A DNA stretch of 64,000 bases from a virus. Every line of letters begins with the position of its first letter. The first letter of the stretch is position 1. The stretch lies in the IMG/VR virus record IMGVR_UViG_3300005253_000004, positions 55,471 through 119,470 of that record; one strand, given 5' to 3'. The position numbers were made by a program, and so were the translations under genes. Under the pieces are notes generated by a model, which saw only the letters and a list, made by a program, of their open reading frames with translations, did not search any database and was not told the DNA's origin. Shown here piece by piece: positions 45,677-54,196 of the stretch.

Positions 45677-46344
45677 ATCGAACAATCGTCTCGTACCCGG
45701 GGAGTGGTAGAACTTGGCTTCGTGTTGTCATAGGAAAGCTGTGTTCCCTTCAGAACGGCACTTCAGATAAAGACTTGTTCAGGACCCCAGGATACAACTT
45801 CTTTCACATACTACCCCCGGAAGGACTCATGGGAAGGAACTTGTTTCTTCTGAGGGACCCTAAGGACGTTTTGAAGTCTAGCTACTATGAGTACAAATAC
45901 CGCCTGAAGAGAGGCGCAGATGATATTGGAACGTTTTCTGAGTTCCTTAGGGGCCCGGCGGGTGCTTCTCAGATAACGCGACGTTATAACAACTGGCACG
46001 ATGTGTGGGAAAAGGATAGTATCTCCGGGGTGGAGTTTTATGAAGACATAGTCGCAGACCCAATAGGTGAGTTCTCTGACCTACTTGATTGGTTCGGGCA
46101 GGAGTATAAACCAATGGATCTAGCCGAAGCTGTCAAGTTTGCAGAGTTTGAAAACCTACGTAGGCTTTCTAAAGAGCAGTACTTCAACTCAACGTATCTA
46201 AACGCTGAAAACCCTAACGATGCTAGAACCTATAAGTTTAGAGTAGGTAGGGTCGGGGAAGGTAACGCGTTCATACCAGAAGAAGACATGGAGTATGTTG
46301 AGAAGACGTTTAGCAAGATCAAATGGAGTAGGTACCGTGGGTGA
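45673..46344 (+). CDS. Sulfotransferase
   Basis: 223 aa. SYPGSGRTWLRVV is the 5'-PAPS loop and LLRDPKDVLKSSYYEY the 3'-phosphate site, typical of carbohydrate/alcohol sulfotransferases (Sulfotransfer_1 type). Acts with the other island enzymes (inference). Confidence 0.8.
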   Translation: MNRTIVSYPGSGRTWLRVVIGKLCSLQNGTSDKDLFRTPGYNFFHILPPEGLMGRNLFLLRDPKDVLKSSYYEYKYRLKRGADDIGTFSEFLRGPAGASQITRRYNNWHDVWEKDSISGVEFYEDIVADPIGEFSDLLDWFGQEYKPMDLAEAVKFAEFENLRRLSKEQYFNSTYLNAENPNDARTYKFRVGRVGEGNAFIPEEDMEYVEKTFSKIKWSRYRG

Positions 46345-46909
46345 CGGGAAGATCCTAATTATGGGTGTTGGGGGTTGTGGGTCTGGTTTCCTGTGGAAGC
46401 TACTTGATGATTGTGGTCTTGAGACTCTTGGTATCAATGAGTGGATGCGGCACAGCGGCATCAGGCAGGCAGTAAAGGAAGGCGTTCATGCTGAATTTAA
46501 GTCCCCCAAAGTCATCAAACATCTTGGAGGGTTTCTTACCAATTTGAACTATCATATTGACCAACACAATTGGGAAGTCGAACACATTTTCTTTGCCGTG
46601 GCGTCTCTAGGTATGCAGATGCAGAGCTTTAGGGAGCGTACCCGCCGAGGGCCTTTTGATTACGATACCTATCTGGATAAGTACAGGTATCAGCTAGGCA
46701 CGGGCCTGATCCAACTAATCGAAAGAGACCATCCCTTCAGCCTTATTGAGTGCCCCCGTTCTTTATCAGATTCTAAGTACTGCTACAACAAATTGAAGAT
46801 CGTCCTACCAGATACATCGTATGAAGAGTTCGCTGAAATCCATAAAGCTAGAGTGAACCCTGTGCGGTTGAAGAATAGGCTAAAGGGTTTGGAGGAACAG
46901 AATGACTAA
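46337..46909 (+). CDS. Sulfotransferase-like P-loop protein
   Basis: 190 aa from GTG 46337, overlapping the upstream gene. ILIMGVGGCGSGFLWKLL is a P-loop of the sulfotransferase fold. The 3'-phosphate motif is not clearly seen. Short C-terminus. Likely a diverged sulfotransferase. Confidence 0.6.
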   Translation: MGDGKILIMGVGGCGSGFLWKLLDDCGLETLGINEWMRHSGIRQAVKEGVHAEFKSPKVIKHLGGFLTNLNYHIDQHNWEVEHIFFAVASLGMQMQSFRERTRRGPFDYDTYLDKYRYQLGTGLIQLIERDHPFSLIECPRSLSDSKYCYNKLKIVLPDTSYEEFAEIHKARVNPVRLKNRLKGLEEQND

Positions 46910-47795
46910 GCTGATCGGGGTAATGTGTGTACGAGATGAAGCGGATTTACTTCCTGAGGTCTACCCTCATATTAAGGAACTGGTGGATGAAATTTACGTC
47001 TATGATGATGGCTCTACGGACGACACCTGGGGGCTGGTGAAGGACGCAGACTACGCCATTCGGCGGGAGGACGACATTAACCGCCTTAGTATTCCGCGAC
47101 CCAACTATCATCACCTCCTAGAGAAGATCAAGGAGAATCACAACATAGAGGAAGAGGATGTTTGGGCGATCATCACGATGGGTGATCGGTTTTTCCTGAA
47201 CAAGACACCGCGCCAGATTGTGAAGGAGGCAGGAGATTACGTGTCGGTACAGGGGATCCAGTTGGATTTCTTGCGGCACCGCAGGGACCCTTGGACGGAA
47301 GAGAATGATGGGTTCCCAAACTACTCACAGAGCCTACGTGAGCTTTGTCGAGCGGTGCGGGTAGATGAACGATGCACGGTGGCCTATAAGGTGACGAACG
47401 AGACCACCTATCAGCGGGCCAGATACCCCTGGCCTAAAGGAGCAGGCACGCCACAGTATTCAGATCTCGGGGATAAGATCTCATTGGACATGCCTTATCT
47501 CGAACACCAAGGAAGACGTTCACCTAAAGCAGCCCAGTGGCGATACAACACAGGGAGCCGCCCTATTGGGAGGAAGTATCAGCATTGGGACTTCAGCACG
47601 TTTGAATCTTCTATGAAGAGTATGCGCCGGTTTTATGAACCTTATCGGGTCTACCCTTGGGCGGGGTCTGAGTCGTTGGAGTTGATCATCAAGTGGTACA
47701 ACACTGAAGAACTGATGAATACTTCAAGTAGGCGATGGTTCTTCAAAGGTATGGAAGCGGTGTGGCCCGAACTGCCTCCGAGGACTGACATATGA
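46902..47795 (+). CDS. Glycosyltransferase, GT2-like
   Basis: 297 aa. [18 protein letters not shown], then [12 protein letters not shown], matches GT-A fold family-2 glycosyltransferases. No standard DxD metal motif is visible later (ITMGDRFFL is the nearest), so donor use is uncertain. Would add a sugar to an acceptor. Confidence 0.72.
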   Translation: MTKLIGVMCVRDEADLLPEVYPHIKELVDEIYVYDDGSTDDTWGLVKDADYAIRREDDINRLSIPRPNYHHLLEKIKENHNIEEEDVWAIITMGDRFFLNKTPRQIVKEAGDYVSVQGIQLDFLRHRRDPWTEENDGFPNYSQSLRELCRAVRVDERCTVAYKVTNETTYQRARYPWPKGAGTPQYSDLGDKISLDMPYLEHQGRRSPKAAQWRYNTGSRPIGRKYQHWDFSTFESSMKSMRRFYEPYRVYPWAGSESLELIIKWYNTEELMNTSSRRWFFKGMEAVWPELPPRTDI

Positions 47796-48331
47796 GCACC
47801 AAGCATTGTAGCTTGACAGGGGTTCATGAAGTAGGTCGCGGAACTTATGGAGAACCTGTTGTGAGGCACTGGAAAGAGAAGCCTCCTGCTAAGCTACGTG
47901 TGGGCGCATACTGTTCCTTCGCAACAGGAGTAACCATTTTCCTGGGTGGGGAACACAACACACACTGGATCTCTACCTATCCGTTCTGTTCTATGCTGCA
48001 CGCTAAAAGCAAAGGCCACCCTAAGACCAAAGGCGATGTCGTTATCGGGAATGACGTGTGGATTGGTAGCGGTGCAACCATCATGTCAGGGGTTACGATT
48101 GGAGATGGTGCTGTAATTGGGGCTGAGGCTGTTGTAGCTAAGGACGTGGCTCCTTACGCCATAGTGGTCGGCAACCCTGCGTGTGAGATACGTAAACGGT
48201 TTAATGATGATACTATTGTGTATCTCCTAGACCTGAAGTGGTGGGACTGGGACGAGGAAAAGGTGCTGGGGGCTGCTGATATATTCATGTCAGGTGACTT
48301 CGATAAGTTGAAGGAGTACGCAAATGGGTAA
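47792..48331 (+). CDS. Hexapeptide-repeat acetyltransferase (XAT-like)
   Basis: 179 aa. Left-handed beta-helix repeats ([18 protein letters not shown], then [17 protein letters not shown]) with [13 protein letters not shown] before them and the [13 protein letters not shown] ending. This matches xenobiotic/NodL-type acyltransferases that use acetyl-CoA. Forms trimers in the family. Confidence 0.85.
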   Translation: MSTKHCSLTGVHEVGRGTYGEPVVRHWKEKPPAKLRVGAYCSFATGVTIFLGGEHNTHWISTYPFCSMLHAKSKGHPKTKGDVVIGNDVWIGSGATIMSGVTIGDGAVIGAEAVVAKDVAPYAIVVGNPACEIRKRFNDDTIVYLLDLKWWDWDEEKVLGAADIFMSGDFDKLKEYANG

Positions 48332-48923
48332 GATCTTCGGCATAGGCTTGTCCCGCACAGCGACCAAAGGACTATCTACGGCTCTCAACAGCCTTGGAAT
48401 CAAAACGATCCACTATCCTGAAGAATACGATACGCTCAAGTTGTTGTCGAACGGGGTCTTCAAGCTGCCTATATTAGAAGAGTATGATGCCATCACAGAC
48501 ATCCAGACGGTTCCGTTCTACCCCCAGCTAGACGAGGAATACCCAAATAGTAAGTTCATCTTCACTGTGCGTGACATTGACTCGTGGCTGGAATCTACTA
48601 AGAAACATTTCAAAGGGGTAGAGCGCGAGGAACGCTTGGTGAGGGACATTAAGTACTCTGAGGTTTACTGGATGCGGTCTGCGGTGTACGGGACGTTGGT
48701 ATGGGATCGTAGTGTGTTCCGGCAACGTTATTACACTCACCATACAGCGGTCATGGACTACTTCGAAGGCAGAGACAATTTGTTGGTGCTGGATATCTGT
48801 GCTGGGGACGGGTGGAATAAGCTGTGCCCCTTCCTTGGTGTGGATACTCCTAATAGTAGGTTCCCGGATAACATAACCGCCGAGCGCCTCGTCAAGAGAG
48901 CTTGGAGAAACAGAAGCAAATGA
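48324..48923 (+). CDS. Sulfotransferase (Sulfotransfer_4 type)
   Basis: 199 aa. [19 protein letters not shown] is the 5'-PAPS loop; [12 protein letters not shown] the 3'-phosphate site; [14 protein letters not shown] the family C-terminal signature. Fourth sulfotransferase-like gene of the island. Confidence 0.8.
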   Translation: MGKIFGIGLSRTATKGLSTALNSLGIKTIHYPEEYDTLKLLSNGVFKLPILEEYDAITDIQTVPFYPQLDEEYPNSKFIFTVRDIDSWLESTKKHFKGVEREERLVRDIKYSEVYWMRSAVYGTLVWDRSVFRQRYYTHHTAVMDYFEGRDNLLVLDICAGDGWNKLCPFLGVDTPNSRFPDNITAERLVKRAWRNRSK

Positions 48924-49657
48924 AACACTATCTTATCACACCGTGGAATGCTGACAATCTCGACCCGGAGTGGTTGGACGAGAGGCATATCCTGTATGAG
49001 AAGTACTGTCTTCCATCTGTTCTCTCACAAGATAACGAGGACTTTGAGTGGCTCTTGATAGTAGACTCCCGAACTCCAAAGCAATACAAGAGTAGATTGG
49101 AATCCTATCCAGCTACGATAATCTATCATGACTTCGGGACTACTGAGTGGAAGTTCGACTTGGAAGGCAAGGGTAGGGGGCACCGTGCTGTCAACCTCGA
49201 ACACAGCGTGGCTGAGCCTCTACGAAACTACATAGGTACACCAGACACAGACTACGTGATTACGTCTAGGCTGGATAGTGATGACGCCATTAGCGTTGAC
49301 CACATTGCCAAAATACAGAGACATGCCAAACAGCGTGGTATAAGAAAAGAAAGGTTCTGGCTAAACATTGTCAGAGGTATGAAGCTGCACGAAGGAAACG
49401 TGTACCCGATCAACCGACAGAGTAACCCTTTCATCTCGTTTGTGGAGCCGCCGTACGATTTGTTGACTACCTATCAAGTCTCACACGTCGAGGCGGTGTG
49501 TACAGGACATCATATCGAGCAAGTACGAGAAGGAAGCCCTACTTGGTTACAAGTAATACACGGCGGAAACCTGTGCAACAGGCTGATGAGGTTTCGTGGT
49601 GAAAGACCTTTCTCAACGGTGAGCGACTGCTTCAAAGTAAAAGGCCCCGGATCGTAA
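48920..49657 (+). CDS. Rhamnosyltransferase-like glycosyltransferase
   Basis: 245 aa from ATG 48920. WLLIVDSRTPKQYKSRLESY, VITSRLDSDDAISVDH and a later WLQVIHGGNL match the putative rhamnosyl transferase family. The DSDD is the likely metal-binding DxD. Last gene of the island; its stop codon lies within the terminator hairpin. Confidence 0.75.
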   Translation: MKHYLITPWNADNLDPEWLDERHILYEKYCLPSVLSQDNEDFEWLLIVDSRTPKQYKSRLESYPATIIYHDFGTTEWKFDLEGKGRGHRAVNLEHSVAEPLRNYIGTPDTDYVITSRLDSDDAISVDHIAKIQRHAKQRGIRKERFWLNIVRGMKLHEGNVYPINRQSNPFISFVEPPYDLLTTYQVSHVEAVCTGHHIEQVREGSPTWLQVIHGGNLCNRLMRFRGERPFSTVSDCFKVKGPGS

Positions 49658-49667
49658 CCCGAGGCCC
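49634..49667 (-). terminator. Intrinsic terminator between convergent operons
   Basis: Stem GGCCcCGG / CCGaGGCC with a 7-9 nt loop. On the minus strand it is followed by TTTTACTTT. It lies between the plus-strand glycan island and the minus-strand block, so it may stop both; the minus strand has the better U-tract. Confidence 0.65.
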
Positions 49668-49695
49668 TTCCCTCCTTACACCGCTCTGACGAACC

Positions 49696-50061
49696 TTAGT
49701 CGATCTCCCCCTCCGACAAGAACCCTGGGTCGCCTACAGCTCTAGGCGACGGCCGAAGTCGTTTCGCGTCAACGGATATCCCAAGCGCTGACGTAATCGT
49801 CACCACCAGTTGATCCACTGTATTGAAAGCGAACTTGATCGATCCGCCTGGACCGTTCGACCTACTCACGATCAGCGAACCATCCTCAAAGAACTGAACC
49901 ACAAACTGCTCGTAGTCGATCTGAGGTGGTAGCTGAGGGATATCCTGCATAGCGCCAGCAAAACTGACAGCGCTCCTCAGGTTTTCCGCTTCAGCAGGTG
50001 CAATCGTGAGGCCCTCAATGGTGATGACCTCCGAGTCTGCTACTACCTTGAAGTCAGCCAT
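49696..50061 (-). CDS. Hypothetical beta-rich protein, 121 aa
   Basis: ATG 50061 follows AAGGAGG. Sequence MADFKVVADSEVITIEGLTI and YEQFVVQFFEDGSLIV, SIKFAFNTVDQLVVTI are strands. Acidic C-terminus. May be a virion component (inference). Unrecognised. Confidence 0.55.
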   Translation of the reverse strand: MADFKVVADSEVITIEGLTIAPAEAENLRSAVSFAGAMQDIPQLPPQIDYEQFVVQFFEDGSLIVSRSNGPGGSIKFAFNTVDQLVVTITSALGISVDAKRLRPSPRAVGDPGFLSEGEID

Positions 50062-50371
50062 TACTCTCCTCCTTTTCCTTAGTAAGTATCTCTGGAAGCT
50101 CCCCGCCCACTTCAAGACTGTTTTCTTCATTGTATGAGTCAACCACTGTTTGCGCCATTGCCTGAAACCCTTCGGGGTTTTCACGGAACTCATGCGCCAT
50201 GATGACCTTCGTATCGTGCTTCTTCCCAGCAGTTACTTTATCGTAATGTTTATCTTCTTGATGCACCCCATCTACAGGTGGGTTAGGAATGCGGTTATCG
50301 TCAGAACTTTTCCAACAACCCTCATTCGTCACCCTAGGGTCTTTCAGTGCTTGACGTTGCTTATTCCTCAT
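50054..50371 (-). CDS. Hypothetical polar protein, 105 aa
   Basis: Unrecognised. Lys/Asp/Asn-rich with KKHDTKVIMAHEFREN. Its end overlaps the start of the next gene. Could be disordered. Confidence 0.5.
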   Translation of the reverse strand: MRNKQRQALKDPRVTNEGCWKSSDDNRIPNPPVDGVHQEDKHYDKVTAGKKHDTKVIMAHEFRENPEGFQAMAQTVVDSYNEENSLEVGGELPEILTKEKEESNG

Positions 50372-50985
50372 TAGATGCTCTCCGTACTTTCAGCCGGTGC
50401 GGCCAACGCGTCGTGTTTCTCCTTGATCTCCGGATGCTCAGAAAGGAACATATTCAGAGCCGTCTTGGAAGGAAACTGCCGAGGCGGGTTGGTCACGAAG
50501 CAGCTTCTCTCCGGATCCAGTGTACGACTGATAGACCCCTTGGCTTTGTCTGTGCTTACCAGCTGCTCAAGGATCGCGATACGAGCCTGCACCTTGTCTA
50601 CCTTCTTCTGCATGTTGCCGTACCCAGCTTGATCCAACAGTTCCTGCATCACATCATCGTCAACGCTGACGCCTTGCTGCGAGCGGGAGCCCTTGGTTCT
50701 ATCAAGGAAGGTACGAATACGATCCTTGTGCTCTGCCACGTACGCCCTCAGGGTCTCAAGAGCTTGGAAGTCGTAGCTCAGATTCGAGTCCTGAAGGAAC
50801 ACGCCTTCAAAGTCCAGAATCTTCTTGGTCTCTTCTGACCCTGGCTTGCCGGGGCGGAAATCGTCCAACTGCTGCATGGTGATGTTCACCTCGCCATCGG
50901 CGGGGACATCAATGAAGATGCCCTGTTGATAGTCAATGCTCACGTCAAACGGGGTCGGGTTGATCAGATTTGCAACTACTGCCAT
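50371..50985 (-). CDS. Hypothetical protein, 204 aa
   Basis: Opens MAVVANLINPTPFDVSIDYQ with a strand-rich first 60 residues. A helical middle (MQELLDQAGYGNMQKKVDKVQ, split by one turn) and a C-terminal PPRQFPSKTALNMFLSEHPE motif follow. Plausible virion or scaffold protein. Unrecognised. Confidence 0.55.
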   Translation of the reverse strand: MAVVANLINPTPFDVSIDYQQGIFIDVPADGEVNITMQQLDDFRPGKPGSEETKKILDFEGVFLQDSNLSYDFQALETLRAYVAEHKDRIRTFLDRTKGSRSQQGVSVDDDVMQELLDQAGYGNMQKKVDKVQARIAILEQLVSTDKAKGSISRTLDPERSCFVTNPPRQFPSKTALNMFLSEHPEIKEKHDALAAPAESTESI

Positions 50986-50986
50986 T

Positions 50987-51181
50987 TCATTTCTCCTTCT
51001 TTTGTCTACCTTGTGATCTCAGCTTTATGCCCTCCTCCACCAGCAATATCCTGATGGTGCTCGCTGAGGTATCGAACCATTCTGCTACTTCCTTCAGAGA
51101 CCCACCTCCTTGGTAGGCCCCGATGATATTGTCCTTGAGCTGTAGCAACTGTCGCTTCTTGTTGCTGATGCGTCTACTCAT
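50987..51181 (-). CDS. Small HTH protein, 64 aa
   Basis: Basic with a helix-turn-helix: DNIIGAYQGGGSLKEVAEWF, TSASTIRILLVEEG. Likely DNA-binding. First gene below the promoter at 51205-51233 with GGAGGA 8 nt upstream. Could repress the inverted block (inference). Confidence 0.6.
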   Translation of the reverse strand: MSRRISNKKRQLLQLKDNIIGAYQGGGSLKEVAEWFDTSASTIRILLVEEGIKLRSQGRQKKEK

Positions 51182-51204
51182 TTCCTCCTCCTGCTCTCTT
51201 CTTA

Positions 51205-51233
51205 ATTATAGGAACTTTTAACTTTAATTGCAA
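51205..51233 (-). promoter_or_regulatory. TTGCAA-N17-TATAATTAAG promoter, leftward
   Basis: Minus strand TTGCAA (51233-51228), 17-nt spacer ending GTTCC, TATAAT (51210-51205) then TAAG. Drives the HTH gene at 50987-51181 and the genes below. Confidence 0.7.
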
Positions 51234-51241
51234 CTTAATGT

Positions 51242-51958
51242 TTAATGTTTAATCTCTTCCGTCACGACAGGCGGCTCTGCTGCTTGTGCTTCTTCAAGCT
51301 CCGCTTCTGCCGTTTGCACCGCATCTACAAAACTATTTGCGGCGCTCCGCAGCTCCACATTTTCCTTTTCTAGCTCTGTAACCCGCTTCTTAGCTTCGGC
51401 CGTGGCTTTCTCCTCCTTGAGGGAAGGCACCGGCTCCGTGGCGCCATCGGCCCGCAGCGCCCCAAAGCCGAGCTGCTCTCTCACCGTATTACCTACCGCA
51501 AATCCTACTGCAGTAGCGATTTTCGACTCAATGACACCAGCCAGATTCAGGGAAATGGCCTCGATCCGCTCTACCTGCTTGGGCTCCATGGCGATCCGAG
51601 CGGTCCGGAACATGTCGTAAAAAGCGTCCTTGATAGCCACGTCGAATGCCTTAGGTACTGGCTTTGCTGCTTTCGAAGGGTCTGGTGTGAAGATGGCCTG
51701 AGATTGGCCTCTGAAGAAGTCCGCGGTTGCGGCCCCGAAATCCTGAGCAGCCAGCTCTAGGAACTGATCGAGGTTCTTCTGGGTAGGTGCCTCTTTGAGA
51801 ATTTCCAGCCGATTCATCACCGGAGCTGAGTTCTTTCCTAATTCAAAATGCAGAGTCCCCGGGCGGTGTTGCCCTTCCCCACTGCACATATTTGCTATTT
51901 CTTGATCGACGTTCGCGAGAAACTGCACCAGCCTCTCCCTGTTGACTTCTTCGCTCAT
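51242..51958 (-). CDS. Hypothetical protein, 238 aa
   Basis: Helical throughout, with an N-terminal domain (MSEEVNRERLVQFLANVDQE), a middle KPVPKAFDVAIKDAFYDMF and a C-terminal coiled coil (RVTELEKENVELRSAANSF). Acidic. Possibly a scaffolding-like protein. GGGAG precedes ATG 51958. Confidence 0.55.
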   Translation of the reverse strand: MSEEVNRERLVQFLANVDQEIANMCSGEGQHRPGTLHFELGKNSAPVMNRLEILKEAPTQKNLDQFLELAAQDFGAATADFFRGQSQAIFTPDPSKAAKPVPKAFDVAIKDAFYDMFRTARIAMEPKQVERIEAISLNLAGVIESKIATAVGFAVGNTVREQLGFGALRADGATEPVPSLKEEKATAEAKKRVTELEKENVELRSAANSFVDAVQTAEAELEEAQAAEPPVVTEEIKH

Positions 51959-52094
51959 CTTGTCTCTCCCTTTGTTTGATTTCTTTCTTCAGTTTGCGGC
52001 TGCATCTCTGACAGACTAGCCGATTGTCTACGACCTTGATACCATCGATGACTTTGCATCGGTCACAGAGGTCGTTATCCTTGTGGTTGTGCAT
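51843..52094 (-). CDS. Small two-CxxC zinc-ribbon-like protein
   Basis: 83 aa. CDRCKVIDG (10-18) and CQRCSRKLKK (28-37) form a likely zinc ribbon, then a highly Arg/Glu-rich helix. Its last 116 bp overlap the start of the gene at 51242-51958 in another frame, so its end may be shorter in practice. Supported by the metal pairs. Confidence 0.5.
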   Translation of the reverse strand: MHNHKDNDLCDRCKVIDGIKVVDNRLVCQRCSRKLKKEIKQRERQDERRSQQGEAGAVSRERRSRNSKYVQWGRATPPGDSAF

Positions 52095-52695
52095 CTTGCT
52101 TCCTTGCGTTGGGTGAATTGTGTGTTTTGTGTTGCCTTAGGATGTGTGTCCTCACTCTGTGGCAGTTAGAACACACTAAATCACAAACTTTGATCTCTTC
52201 TTCTACGACTCTGATATTCTCCAAGGTTCTTTTGTATGAGTTGTGCTTTGATAGGGTAAATCCTTTCGATTCGTTTGGTCTGTGGTCGAAGTCCATTACA
52301 ACCCAATCGTAAGTATCTCCGCAGTCTAGACAAGGGGTTCTGGTGTACTTGTCTTCTAGATAGTGTTGGATCTTGTTTCTGTTCTTCTCATGTTTTCTGT
52401 GCCACGGCATACCATACTTCCTATTCTCAGTCTTAGTTCTTTCTGGATTGTCTTTTCGCCATTGCCGTTTTCGTGCTACAGCAGCTTTTCGTACGGCTGG
52501 GTCTGCTCTTCGCCTCGCAGTATCCCTGGCATCGGCACGGGCTCTGTTCTTCAAATACCAAGCAGAAGAACTTTCTGTATTACAAGCCTTACACCACGCC
52601 CTACGCTTTCCAGGTTTCTTTTTCTGCCACTGCCATGCGAAATAACCTAGAGGGTGCTCACATTTGCATTTCGTACAGATTTTGGTATCACTCAT
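52075..52695 (-). CDS. HNH endonuclease with zinc-ribbon
   Basis: 206 aa. CTKCKCEHPLGYF near the start and CKACNTESSSAWY form a first Cys cluster. A basic helical middle follows. The catalytic HNH is at the end: CLDCGDTYDW, VMDFDHRP, VCSNCHRVRTH. Common among phage free-standing nucleases. Overlaps the integrase stop. Confidence 0.85.
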   Translation of the reverse strand: MSDTKICTKCKCEHPLGYFAWQWQKKKPGKRRAWCKACNTESSSAWYLKNRARADARDTARRRADPAVRKAAVARKRQWRKDNPERTKTENRKYGMPWHRKHEKNRNKIQHYLEDKYTRTPCLDCGDTYDWVVMDFDHRPNESKGFTLSKHNSYKRTLENIRVVEEEIKVCDLVCSNCHRVRTHILRQHKTHNSPNARKQDAQPQG

Positions 52696-53482
52696 CCAAG
52701 AAGCCCATGTCGAGAGTTTCGGAGCTGGTATTCCAGTAAATATCCAAGGTTGTTGACACCGAAGAGTGTCCTAGTACCTTGGAGACAAGGAGCGGCGAAC
52801 TTCCTGCGTCCAATGCGAGGGTTGCGAACGAATGGCGTAATCCGTGGTACGTTATGGTTTTGATACCTGCCTCTTTACAGTACCTTTTGAGGTACGGGTT
52901 CGGATCGAAGATCGAAGGAATAACGTTTGACTTTCGTTTCTTCTTACAGCTATTATAGGTAATAAATGCTGGCTGTGCCACTATGATTTTCTCAAGAGCG
53001 GAACTTATTGGAACATAACGGCTTTTTCCACTTTTGGTTTCGCCTTCGTAGGACCGCTGCACCAAAATGCGGTTGCGCAACATGTCTAGATCCCCCCACC
53101 TGAGTCCGAAAGCTTCCCCTCTTCGGATGCCGGTGTTGATCCCGAGATGATACGCCAAGTACAAGGGACTGGAGGTTGGTATAACGGCGCTGAGAGCGAC
53201 GATCTCAGGACGAGTGAGGGCTTTGGGTGGGAGCTGTTGTTTCGAACGTCCTACGCGCTTTACGTGATCCCTGATATCCAGCTCTATTCCGGTTTCATCC
53301 CGGACGTGCTCTTTTGCTATATATAGCAAGCATTTCACAGTACCGGGCTGCAGATCGACCTCCCATAGATCGACGACCTCATCGAGATTGGACCCGTCGT
53401 CTGCGAGGTTGGGGCCTACCCAGTTACGGAATAAAGACTCTTTCGCTCTGATTGTACTCGGCCTGCCTCTTAGGTTTTTCAT
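52688..53482 (-). CDS. int: Tyrosine recombinase (integrase)
   Basis: 264 aa. Catalytic residues read: Arg120/121 in GIRRGEAFGLRW, Lys150 (KSGKSRY), His213 and Arg216 in YHGLRHSFAT, His239 in LGHSSVSTT, Tyr249 in LDIYWN. The N-terminus is short, with a basic start and little core-binding domain. Likely integrates the phage into the host chromosome or resolves dimers. No attachment site could be identified. Confidence 0.9.
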   Translation of the reverse strand: MKNLRGRPSTIRAKESLFRNWVGPNLADDGSNLDEVVDLWEVDLQPGTVKCLLYIAKEHVRDETGIELDIRDHVKRVGRSKQQLPPKALTRPEIVALSAVIPTSSPLYLAYHLGINTGIRRGEAFGLRWGDLDMLRNRILVQRSYEGETKSGKSRYVPISSALEKIIVAQPAFITYNSCKKKRKSNVIPSIFDPNPYLKRYCKEAGIKTITYHGLRHSFATLALDAGSSPLLVSKVLGHSSVSTTLDIYWNTSSETLDMGFLDE

Positions 53483-53515
53483 TGGTCTCCAAAGAATTAC
53501 ATTATCTCATGCTCC

Positions 53516-53544
53516 ATTATAGCTTATCTCTCAAAAGATTGCAA
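53516..53544 (-). promoter_or_regulatory. TTGCAA-N17-TATAAT promoter for the integrase
   Basis: Minus strand TTGCAA (53544-53539), spacer ending AAGC, TATAAT (53521-53516). The -35 hexamer is shared with the divergent promoter 53539-53567 because TTGCAA is its own reverse complement. Confidence 0.72.
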
Positions 53545-53567
53545 CTCTTAGAGGGATTTCCTATAAT
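53539..53567 (+). promoter_or_regulatory. TTGCAA-N17-TATAATTAAG promoter, rightward
   Basis: TTGCAA 53539-53544, 17-nt spacer ending TTTCC, TATAAT 53562-53567 then TAAG. Drives the tail-fibre operon; uses the same -35 hexamer as the integrase promoter. Confidence 0.72.
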
Positions 53568-53603
53568 TAAGAGAGAGAACAGCAGGTTACGGAGGGAGCT
53601 GCA

Positions 53604-53882
53604 TTGGACGAAAACAAGGAAGTTGAAGAAAGAACTCCAGGGCTGGTTCTGACCGGATTCGGGAAGCACAAGCTGAAAAACATGTTGGAGTGGATAGGTA
53701 CCGACAAAGAGATAGACCTCCTCACAGCCTTCCGGAAGTGGCCTGCCGTGTACCGAGAGGAACGGATAGCCGACGAAGAGGACCTAGAGTACGCTTGTCG
53801 GTTTCTAGCCTTCCTTCAGGATGCCGTTTTAGAGTACGAACTACAGAGCCCCCCAGAAGGGGGCAAGGAGAACACCGAATGA
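53604..53882 (+). CDS. Small acidic helical protein, 92 aa
   Basis: TTG start at 53604 with GGAGGGAG upstream. Helical with KHKLKNMLEWIG and DEEDLEYACRFLAFLQDAVL. Acidic. First gene of the virion operon. Unrecognised. Confidence 0.55.
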   Translation: MDENKEVEERTPGLVLTGFGKHKLKNMLEWIGTDKEIDLLTAFRKWPAVYREERIADEEDLEYACRFLAFLQDAVLEYELQSPPEGGKENTE

Positions 53883-54181
53883 GTTTAGGACAAACTGCTG
53901 CGCGAAGAACTGACAGTCAATACGCTGCTTCTGGGACTATGACCGTGGCGACTGGAGCGCCCGTCAAGGTCTACTGTGTAGAGCTGGCTGCTGATATTAG
54001 TAATGCCACGGTCTTCACGATCTATGACGGTGACGGAACTACAGTAAGAGGAAAGGTACATCTCGCTGCCAACACCAGCCTCAGTTGGGGCTGCTGTCAC
54101 ATCGCTGACAAAGGAATCGCTGTTAATTCTGACAAAGCTGCTGCCTCCTGTACGGTATTCCACGACAGTCCCGGTAATTGA
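53879..54181 (+). CDS. Small beta-rich virion-type protein, 100 aa
   Basis: ATG 53879 overlaps the previous stop. MSLGQTAARRTDSQYAASGT, VKVYCVELAADISNATVFTI and DGTTVRGKVHLAANTSLSW read as a small beta-sandwich, like head-fibre or decoration proteins. This is a fold guess. Confidence 0.55.
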   Translation: MSLGQTAARRTDSQYAASGTMTVATGAPVKVYCVELAADISNATVFTIYDGDGTTVRGKVHLAANTSLSWGCCHIADKGIAVNSDKAAASCTVFHDSPGN

Positions 54182-54196
54182 TCGAGAGCACAATGA

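Noticed and set aside
53690-53878. Upstream extension of the 53879 gene in the same frame
   Set aside because: Overlaps the preceding well-supported gene, and ATG 53879 has an ATGA overlap and GGAG upstream.
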